DNA of 21,709 bases from JBQTHP01 sp052389755 (GTDB lineage Bacteria > Pseudomonadota > Gammaproteobacteria > Steroidobacterales > Steroidobacteraceae): contig JBQTHP010000242.1 of assembly GCA_052389755.1 (NCBI GenBank), positions 1-21,709 on the forward strand, given 5' to 3'. Position numbers and translations under genes: made by a program. The stretch's first letter is position 1. The number at the start of each line of letters is the position of its first letter. The notes below the pieces were generated by a model. That model ran no database searches, was not told the DNA's origin, and saw only the letters and a list, made by a program, of their open reading frames with translations. This document shows, piece after piece, positions 15,641 through 21,709 of the stretch.

Positions 15641-16138
15641 TCACGCCTCGATGTCGCGAAGCGAGATCGTGCCGCCGTGCTTGAGGTGCGGGCATTCGCG
15701 CGCGATGCGTGCCGCTTCGGCGCGATCGGCGGCCCGGATGACGAAATAGCCGGCGAGCACGCCTTCCGTAGCACGCGGAACGATCGAAGCCGTGTCGGCA
15801 ACGCCGCCGAGCAGCGCGCCTGAATCACTCAGCTTGCCGGCATCGACCAGCCTGCCTTCACGCGCGAGCTTCTGCGCCCACCCGGCGTATTCGGCGATGC
15901 GCGCCGCCTGACCGTCGGGCGCCGCGGCTCGGTAGCCGGCGTCCTCATAGAGCAGAAGCGCGAATTGTGGCCGCGCATCCTGCGTCGCTCCGGAACGGGC
16001 GACATAGCTTCCCGCGAACAGCCCCACGAGCAGCAGCACACCCACGGCGACGGCCCATCGTGTATGGAGCATTCTCACGTCGACCCCCTTTTGTCGGTCG
16101 GAACGTACGAGTCCCTCGGCGCGCAACGCACCCACCAC
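15641..16138 (-). CDS. Membrane-anchored YciI-like domain protein
   Basis: The C-terminal part is a YciI/DGPF-type ferredoxin-like domain: FALLLYEDAGYRAAAPDG, later EYAGWAQKLAREGRLVDAGKL, then LAGYFVIRAADRAEAARIA and CPHLKHGGTISLRDIE. A single hydrophobic helix (WAVAVGVLLLVGLFAGSYVA) precedes it, so the domain probably faces the periplasm. Proteins of this type are often encoded beside ECF sigma factors, as here. The start is unclear. GTG at 16138 gives 165 residues. ATG at 16072 gives 143 residues and leaves only the helix and domain. The frame stays open further upstream and reads FAPPPQLEERVVGALRAEG, which looks like genuine coding sequence, although no start codon precedes it. The gene overlaps the tail of the sigma-factor frame by up to 194 bp. 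Confidence 0.75.
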   Translation of the reverse strand: MVGALRAEGLVRSDRQKGVDVRMLHTRWAVAVGVLLLVGLFAGSYVARSGATQDARPQFALLLYEDAGYRAAAPDGQAARIAEYAGWAQKLAREGRLVDAGKLSDSGALLGGVADTASIVPRATEGVLAGYFVIRAADRAEAARIARECPHLKHGGTISLRDIEA

Positions 16139-16706
16139 GCGCTCCTCGAGCTGCGGCGGCGGCGCGAAGCGCCCGCCGGCCGCGGGCCAACTGACTCTTC
16201 GCGGTCCCTTGCGAGATGCCGAGTGCCGCGCTGATCTCCTCGTGAGTGAAGCCTTCGATGTCGTCCAGGATCACCACGGTGCGATAGCCGGCCGGCAGCG
16301 TGGCACGGAGCCGCTCGACGTCGATACGCTCGAGGGCCGCGACGACGAGCGCGGGCGGCAACACGCTCTCGATGTAATCGTCAAGGCCGTGCACCGCGGC
16401 GGGAGCGTGTCGCGCCTCGGCACACACGCGAAGCGCGATGCCGACCTGCGTTGTCGCTTGCGCGGACCGCCAGCCTAAGCCGTGGAGGCGGCGGATCGCG
16501 CGCAGCCAGCACTCCTGGGTCGCATCCTCCGGTGAAAGACTCGGAGGCGGCTCGCCGTACAGCATCCGCACGCTGATGCGATAGACGAGCGGGGTATGAC
16601 GCCGATACAGCTCGCGGAAGGGCCGCTCGTCGCGGTCGCTCAGGAACCGCGAGACGAGCTCGCGGTCATCGAGCTCAGCGACCTGCCGCGTGCGCCAGGC
16701 GAGCAC
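15945..16706 (-). CDS. ECF-type RNA polymerase sigma factor with an abnormal C-terminal tail
   Basis: Residues 14-80 form sigma region 2 (ELVSRFLSDRDERPFRELYRRH, in parts; PEDATQECWLRAIRRLHG). Residues 125-182 form region 4 with the helix-turn-helix GFTHEEISAALGISQGTAKSQLARGRRAL. ECF factors usually end soon after this helix, near residue 185. Here the frame runs on for about 70 residues of Arg/Ala/Gly-rich sequence that overlaps the YciI gene in another frame and looks non-native. The start is GTG at 16706. An in-frame TAG lies two codons upstream of it, preceded in the same frame by an ATG and six codons. The gene follows the cytochrome lipoprotein gene by 87 bp on the same strand and may be co-transcribed with it. 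The sigma core is clear; whether the gene is intact is not. Confidence 0.82.
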   Translation of the reverse strand: MLAWRTRQVAELDDRELVSRFLSDRDERPFRELYRRHTPLVYRISVRMLYGEPPPSLSPEDATQECWLRAIRRLHGLGWRSAQATTQVGIALRVCAEARHAPAAVHGLDDYIESVLPPALVVAALERIDVERLRATLPAGYRTVVILDDIEGFTHEEISAALGISQGTAKSQLARGRRALRAAAAARGARGGCVARRGTRTFRPTKGGRRENAPYTMGRRRGCAAARGAVRGKLCRPFRSDAGCAATIRASAL

Positions 16707-16793
16707 GCCCTACCCCACACCCAAAGGATCCATATCCGATGAGTGTGGAGTGGGCGTGGAAGGGTTGCATCAGTCGGCACTCGCGAGGACACC

Positions 16794-19700
16794 TCATCGC
16801 TGCACCTCGCGCGATTTCTTCGGCTCCTGCTTCGGCCCGATATCGAACGCCTTCGTCATCGGTGTAGCTGGTGGCCGCTTCGATCTGCCGGGCAGATCGG
16901 AAGGCTCCTTCGGCTGTCCCGGAATCGTCGGTGACCCGGCCTCGCCGCTGCGCAGCCAGTATGCCTCGTTCGCGTGTCGCAAAGCCGCATCGATCGCGAG
17001 CCGTTGCAGGTCCTGAACGTTGTTGCGGATGAGTGCCTGCGGTCCCGTGACCTGTACCAGCCAGAATTTGCGTTCTCCGCGCGGACCGAGCCCCTTTTCC
17101 GGTGTCGCGAACTTGCCGTCGGGCGCATCGATGCGCAACCGGCCATCGGCCGGGATCACCAGCACCTCGCCGGTTTTCAGTACGTCACCCTTCGCCAGCG
17201 TGTCGAACTTGGACTTGCCGGCACGCAGGATGCGCACGTCCTCTGCAATTCGCACCTTTGCCTGATCGGCCCAGAAGAGGAATAGCTCCTCACCGTCGAT
17301 TGGCGGCAGCGGGCCGCCGCAACAGTCGATGCGCTGGCAGCGCGGGTCGCAAGGCGGCGGCTTGCGATGCAGACACAGGTCCGGCTGGAGCAGGCACTTG
17401 TCCAACTCCGGCACGCGGAACGGAACCCTTCCGCAGCGTCCGCGTGGACAAAATTCCTCCATTCGCGGCGGCGTGAACGGCGGTTTGGGAGCGATCGCGA
17501 GCGAGTCGGCACTGCACGTGAGCGTGTAGCCGAGCTGGCTCAATGCACTCGTGAAGCTCTGGCACACCGGTTGATAACCACATGGCTCGCCAGGCAGACA
17601 CACGAGGAGCTTCGGCTTCTCGCCGAGCTTGGTCGGCGCGATGCCGGCCAGCATGAATTGCGGTGTTTCGAGCAGGACGCCGCAATACGCCCGAATCTGG
17701 TCCTCGAGCGCCGCCGCGTTCGCTGCCGAAGCATCCGCATCCGTGTTGAGGGCCGCACCGAACAGCGCCTGCAGCAGGGCCGATTCGTTGCCCGGCGCAC
17801 CGGTCGGCGTCGGCGAGAGAAGCGACGGATCGGCGAGGATGCGGTCCTTCACGGCAATCACGACGTCACGCAACTTCGCATCGCTCGCGTGCGTAGTGTT
17901 GTAGTTGTCCACTTCAGCGACCAACCGGTCGATCCAGTCGACGGGCGTCTGATTCGCGGGTTTTGCGCACACACCATGCGCGACTTCCCAGCTGAGCAGG
18001 CTCTGAAAGCCGATTTCCCGGAAGCCGGGCTCGGCGTCCCGATAGAACTCGCCGATCGCTTTGCGAAGGTCGTTGTCAGGATAGACGCCGGAAGCCTCGC
18101 GCTTGGGCGTTGGCCAGCCAAGCGCGCTGTGTACGGAGTACAGGAGGCTGCGCGGCGAGTAGCGATGTACGCCGTCGCCCATGGTGTTGTATTCACGCGG
18201 GCGATTGGTTTCGTCGTCGCGGTCGTATGCCGGGTCCGCCGTTGGGGCCGTTCCAGATCCAGGCGGCGTACCGGGCAGGGCGACCGGTGGAAGGCGAGGA
18301 TCCGCAGCCACCCACGGATCGAGATACATCGGCAACTCGTGGGCGCTCGGACCCGTGCTCAACTCGGGCGAGGCGCGATTGAAGAAATCCGATGTCATCA
18401 TCCGCGAAAGCAGCCACTGCATCGACCAGCGCCCCGGAATGAACTGCGCTTCCGTGAGATTCCAGAGAATGTCGCGCTGCGCGCTGTTGCGCGCGAAGTA
18501 GTTGGCGATGGTGAGCGGTGCGCCAAGGACGTCCTGCCACGTGTTCTCGACGACGCGCCCTGCTGACAGATAGGCGAAGGCTGCCGAACCGCCTACGTAG
18601 TCGGTCGCGCATGCAGGTGAGCCAGACGCGGCGCAGGCCGGACAGCCGGCAACCAAAGCGAGACCGTTGATCCAGGCGCGAATCGCGTTCCGATCTGTCG
18701 CTGACATCTGACCGCCCGGTGGCATTCGATTCGAGCCATCGGGCAGCTGCGGCGTCGGCGAGTCGAGTTTGCGCATCAGATAGCTCGCGGCCGCGTCGCC
18801 GGGCGAGACCAGCAAGAGACTCGGGTTCGCGTTGGAGATGCGCGCGACCGTGTTCTGCTGCCAGACGCTCACGTTCATCGTGAGATTGCCCGATCCCCCG
18901 TTGTGACACGAGAAGCATCCGTTGCTCTGCAACGCCGTCTGTGCGGCGGTTTCACGCGCCACCGCCGCCGGATCGTCCGGCGGCACGCTCGTGCCCGAGC
19001 CCTGTGGGCAGTTTCCATTGCAGTAGTTGCATTGAATGGCCGAGGCGCCCGTCGGCAGATCGCGTACGAGACCCGAGGAGGTTAGCGCCTGATATCCCGC
19101 CCGGAATTCACTCTCAAGCGTCCAGGCAGAAGAGCGATTGCCTTGTGCGCGGACGAAATAGGACTGGATCGTTGTACCGCCCGGCGACGTGAGCGGATCC
19201 ACGGGCACGCCGGTCGGCCCGCGAAATGCGCCGCAGCTCTGCAGCCCCCAGGGCCGCGACGCGCCGCCGACGACATCCGTTCGCAGGAGCGCATGCACTT
19301 CATCGCTGGGGCGGCCGGTGCCCGCGCCGAAGAGCGATTCCGAGAACCGGCCGCGGATCGGGAAGTGGCGGTTCCAGAAAGTCTGTGGCCCAGTCGTCGA
19401 TGCCGTGGTGGTGTGACAGGTGAGGCAAAGCAGTTGCCGGTGCGCGTAGACGCGCGTGAAGGCCGCCCCGAGATCGTCACGCCGGTTCCGCTCGGTGGTC
19501 TCCGCACCGCTGATCGGCCTGTTCACCATGGCGAACAGATACGCGCGGTACACCGGCGACAGATCGTCGAGGGCAAGCGAGGAGCGCAACAGGTCCGTCA
19601 TGTTGAAGTTGCCGCCAGGGACGGTTGCGGTGGTCAGCGGATCGTTGTCGCGGACGAACTGTGCGAGCGCGAGCGTGTAATCCGCCGGGCTGCGCACGCC

Positions 19701-20051
19701 GGGCCCGAAACAGTCGTTGGTTTGCGCTTTGGCCGTTTCACGATGGATGCGCAAGAACTCCACGAAATTCTCGCTCCAGTGATCGATGTATTCCTGCCTT
19801 CGGTCGGCCTGGAGGAATATCGCCCTCAGAACCATCGGCCGGTCGCTGGCCGCAACCAGATCCGCAAGCACCTTCACCTCAGCATAGCCGTGCGCCTTGC
19901 GGCCGGTGATCTTGGGCACGACCTGGCGTACCCATGAATAGTCACCCGCATCACTTTCGCGCAGCTCGGGAAGCGGCGGGCATGAGCGCGGGCAGGACAT
20001 GAGCAGTGCCGACAACGAGATCGCGAGCACCGGTCGCAATATGCGTAACAT
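16794..20051 (-). CDS. Large multi-domain c-type cytochrome lipoprotein
   Basis: The 1085-residue product starts with a signal peptide ending in LLMSC, so Cys20 should be lipidated. Two haem c motifs are visible: CLTCH at 209-213 and CFSCH at 379-383. The second begins a cytochrome domain that ends in RMPPGGQMSATDRNAIRAWI, a layout typical of planctomycete-type cytochromes; a Met there is the likely axial ligand. Residues 480-810 are globular with no recognised fold. A cysteine-rich stretch (868-911) holds eight cysteines. Residues 930-1010 resemble a FecR-like periplasmic domain (KGDVLKTGEVLVIPADGRLRI, in part). The ATG at 20051 is chosen for the signal peptide and for GGGAGGG just upstream; a longer frame to 20132 overlaps the preceding gene. 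It follows the DUF1501 gene by 22 bp. Such cytochrome/DUF1501 pairs are known from Planctomycetes, but their reaction is unknown. Confidence 0.75.
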   Translation of the reverse strand: MLRILRPVLAISLSALLMSCPRSCPPLPELRESDAGDYSWVRQVVPKITGRKAHGYAEVKVLADLVAASDRPMVLRAIFLQADRRQEYIDHWSENFVEFLRIHRETAKAQTNDCFGPGVRSPADYTLALAQFVRDNDPLTTATVPGGNFNMTDLLRSSLALDDLSPVYRAYLFAMVNRPISGAETTERNRRDDLGAAFTRVYAHRQLLCLTCHTTTASTTGPQTFWNRHFPIRGRFSESLFGAGTGRPSDEVHALLRTDVVGGASRPWGLQSCGAFRGPTGVPVDPLTSPGGTTIQSYFVRAQGNRSSAWTLESEFRAGYQALTSSGLVRDLPTGASAIQCNYCNGNCPQGSGTSVPPDDPAAVARETAAQTALQSNGCFSCHNGGSGNLTMNVSVWQQNTVARISNANPSLLLVSPGDAAASYLMRKLDSPTPQLPDGSNRMPPGGQMSATDRNAIRAWINGLALVAGCPACAASGSPACATDYVGGSAAFAYLSAGRVVENTWQDVLGAPLTIANYFARNSAQRDILWNLTEAQFIPGRWSMQWLLSRMMTSDFFNRASPELSTGPSAHELPMYLDPWVAADPRLPPVALPGTPPGSGTAPTADPAYDRDDETNRPREYNTMGDGVHRYSPRSLLYSVHSALGWPTPKREASGVYPDNDLRKAIGEFYRDAEPGFREIGFQSLLSWEVAHGVCAKPANQTPVDWIDRLVAEVDNYNTTHASDAKLRDVVIAVKDRILADPSLLSPTPTGAPGNESALLQALFGAALNTDADASAANAAALEDQIRAYCGVLLETPQFMLAGIAPTKLGEKPKLLVCLPGEPCGYQPVCQSFTSALSQLGYTLTCSADSLAIAPKPPFTPPRMEEFCPRGRCGRVPFRVPELDKCLLQPDLCLHRKPPPCDPRCQRIDCCGGPLPPIDGEELFLFWADQAKVRIAEDVRILRAGKSKFDTLAKGDVLKTGEVLVIPADGRLRIDAPDGKFATPEKGLGPRGERKFWLVQVTGPQALIRNNVQDLQRLAIDAALRHANEAYWLRSGEAGSPTIPGQPKEPSDLPGRSKRPPATPMTKAFDIGPKQEPKKSREVQR

Positions 20052-20073
20052 GGCATCCCTCCCTGCGCGTGCT

Positions 20074-21585
20074 TTACGCACCGAGGACTTGCGTTCTGAT
20101 GTTCTGTGCGGTGATCTCTTCGGTCGGCCCACGCGTCTTGGCGCTCATGTCGCCGATCCCGAAGTTTTCCGATTCGAAGGGAAAGATGTCGGCGGCCAGC
20201 ATGGTCGCGGCGTGAAACTCCGATGCGGTGTAGTGATCGAGAGCGACTGCGTGTCCACGGTCCGCGCCCGCGGCGCCGATCGAGCCCGCGATGCCGCGGG
20301 CCGTCACAGGTCCCCCGATCAGCGCGCACACGTAGCCCTGTGGCCAGTGATCGCGCCCGGCACCGGTGCCGGTGCCGGTGGTGGGCGTTCGACCGAACTC
20401 CGTCTTCACGACGACGAGCGTGTCATTGAGCGAGATCTTGCCCGCCGCCGGCGGGCTGTTCGGATCGATGACATCCGCAAGCGCCTGGCAGGTGCTCCAG
20501 AGGTTGATGGCGGTGGCGCGTGTGTTGTCGCCGTGGGTGTCGTAACCGGCTCCACCCGGATGGAGGATTCCACCGTCGACGACGCCCGCGTAACGGGCGC
20601 CGCCTGAGGCGAGTGGCTGCGACAACAGATATGCCGCTGTCAGGATCGACGCGCGCGTCACGATCGTATCGCTCGGCGGCATCGTCGGCAGGAACGAGGC
20701 GCAGTGTGCGCCGGTCGGCGGTGTGAGCGGTGCCGGGGTGAGCAACGCGTTGAGTGCAGGCGCGCTCAACAGGTTATCGAGACCGGCGTTGTAGGCTTCG
20801 AAGCCCTTGGAACGCGTCAGGTCCGAGTTCCACCGCAACTTGTCGCCGTAGGCCGCGCGATAGAAGCGCAGCAGGTCATCGGCTTGGCTGGTCATGCCGT
20901 TGCGCTGCAACTGCCCGAGCAGCGATCCGGCGCTCGGCCCCATCAGGAACGACAGCGGGCGAAATTCACCGCCGTGCGTGCCAGTGGCGTGCATGCCCTG
21001 GAAATTGTCCGTACCGAAGACGCCGGCGCCGGGCAAAAAACTGTAAGCGAACGGCAGCGGATGGGCCGTACTCGCGAATCGGTGACTGATCGCTGCGCCG
21101 AGGCCGGAGAAATTCGGCCGACCGAGCACGTGACCGGTCAGCGCATACGGAATCGCGGCTTCGTGCGGCTCGAGATTGTGGCGGTGCACGACCATGCGCA
21201 CGCGACCGAAAATGTCGGTGCGCCACAGCGGCTTGGTCGCTGGGCCCCACGCAACGGGTCCGATCGCATCCGCGCCGAAGGCGAGCGTCTGGTTCGCGGG
21301 CGAGGACACGCCGCTGCAGGAGGCGTTCCAATCGAGATCCGCAACCTGCGTATCGAGCCCGAAGAACGGATCGGCAATGCCGGTGCGGACATAGAAGGTC
21401 TCCCACGGCGAAACGCCGCCATACAGAAACACTTCCAGAATCTTGTATCCGTCCACCGGAATCGGGCCGCGAACGAGGGGATCGCTGATCGCACCCCATG
21501 CTTGCGCGCTGCGTGGATAGCCAAGACTGATCGCGAGGCCAGTGGCGGTGGCCGAGGTCAGAAAGCGACGTCGTGAGAGAGCCAT
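20074..21585 (-). CDS. Tat-exported DUF1501 family protein (alkaline-phosphatase/sulfatase-like fold)
   Basis: The 503-residue product opens with a twin-arginine signal (SRRRFLTSA, hydrophobic core, then SAQA as likely cleavage site), so it is folded in the cytoplasm, often with a cofactor or metal, and exported. The mature part matches DUF1501: FLYGGVSPWETF near the start, a central GARYAGVVDGGILHPGGAGYDTHGDN region (two parts), VVVKTEFGRTP, and GRDHWPQGYVCALIGG. DUF1501 is distantly related to alkaline phosphatases and sulfatases, and the Asp/His residues in these motifs could bind metal. The ATG at 21585 has AAGGAGA about 7 nt upstream, a strong ribosome site. It is the first gene of a run on the minus strand with the cytochrome lipoprotein, ECF sigma and YciI genes. 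Substrate unknown. Confidence 0.88.
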   Translation of the reverse strand: MALSRRRFLTSATATGLAISLGYPRSAQAWGAISDPLVRGPIPVDGYKILEVFLYGGVSPWETFYVRTGIADPFFGLDTQVADLDWNASCSGVSSPANQTLAFGADAIGPVAWGPATKPLWRTDIFGRVRMVVHRHNLEPHEAAIPYALTGHVLGRPNFSGLGAAISHRFASTAHPLPFAYSFLPGAGVFGTDNFQGMHATGTHGGEFRPLSFLMGPSAGSLLGQLQRNGMTSQADDLLRFYRAAYGDKLRWNSDLTRSKGFEAYNAGLDNLLSAPALNALLTPAPLTPPTGAHCASFLPTMPPSDTIVTRASILTAAYLLSQPLASGGARYAGVVDGGILHPGGAGYDTHGDNTRATAINLWSTCQALADVIDPNSPPAAGKISLNDTLVVVKTEFGRTPTTGTGTGAGRDHWPQGYVCALIGGPVTARGIAGSIGAAGADRGHAVALDHYTASEFHAATMLAADIFPFESENFGIGDMSAKTRGPTEEITAQNIRTQVLGA

Positions 21586-21637
21586 GAGCCTCTCCTTATG
21601 CTTCCCATGGATACGCCGAATCGCGCTGTGCGCTGGC

Positions 21638-21665
21638 GACGAGTCGATAGTGGCTGTGATTTTCC
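21638..21665 (-). promoter_or_regulatory. Possible ECF-type promoter before the DUF1501 gene
   Basis: On the minus strand GGAAAAT (21665-21659) is followed after 17 bp by CGTC (21641-21638), the general form of many ECF sigma promoters, about 52 bp before the DUF1501 start codon. Such short motifs arise by chance, so this is a suggestion. If real, the ECF factor encoded downstream could drive its own operon. I see nothing else in 21586-21709. Confidence 0.22.
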
Positions 21666-21709
21666 GACAGTCGTTCAGCGCGCCACATATCTCGGCACGC
21701 CGCCAACGA

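Noticed and set aside
20052..20132. Extended N-terminus for the cytochrome lipoprotein
   Set aside because: It overlaps the end of the DUF1501 gene and hides the lipoprotein signal; the ATG at 20051 has a strong ribosome site.

Overview
The window comes from the chromosome of a G+C-rich proteobacterium, most likely a gammaproteobacterium near the Xanthomonadales/Nevskiales/Steroidobacter group. The main clue is a single protein that fuses aspartate kinase to diaminopimelate decarboxylase, an arrangement known from those lineages. A PBP1B-type cell-wall synthase next to a small TPR lipoprotein that looks like its LpoP-type activator agrees with this. The placement is an inference from gene content; no ribosomal RNA or other phylogenetic marker is present. 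I saw no tRNA, rRNA, CRISPR array, transposase or integrase.

Layout. (1) 42-1627, minus strand: a HigB-family toxin followed by an antitoxin fused to an ImmA/IrrE-type zinc peptidase, with a palindromic operator inside its promoter. This stretch is visibly poorer in G+C than the rest and looks like an acquired accessory module. (2) 1661-8692, minus strand: a compact housekeeping operon. In transcription order it has a small acidic protein, the LysC-LysA fusion, an MFS exporter, PBP1B and a TPR lipoprotein. Two of the junctions are TGATG overlaps. The operon joins supply of DAP/lysine, the peptidoglycan cross-linking amino acid, to the synthase that uses it. A good sigma70-like promoter lies at 8665-8692, and a nested hairpin sits directly before the lysC-lysA start codon. 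(3) 8705-12744: a SAM hydroxide adenosyltransferase (SAM hydrolase) and a membrane-anchored spermidine-synthase-like protein, transcribed divergently with only 23 bp between their start codons. (4) 12827-15627: an S41/CtpA-like protease lipoprotein, then a tiny exported protein divergent from a GcvA-like LysR regulator, with a perfect inverted repeat between the last two. (5) 15641-21585, minus strand: a Tat-exported DUF1501 protein, a very large c-type cytochrome lipoprotein, an ECF sigma factor and a YciI-domain membrane protein. The sigma/YciI junction is abnormal, with overlapping frames and no clear stop and start.

The most unusual parts are the toxin/antitoxin-peptidase fusion, the DUF1501/cytochrome/ECF-sigma/YciI cluster with a possible FecR-like domain in the cytochrome lipoprotein, the divergent SAM-hydrolase/spermidine-synthase-like pair, and the structured leader of lysC-lysA. 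I did not find a system I could call wholly new with confidence. These four are the best candidates for follow-up.
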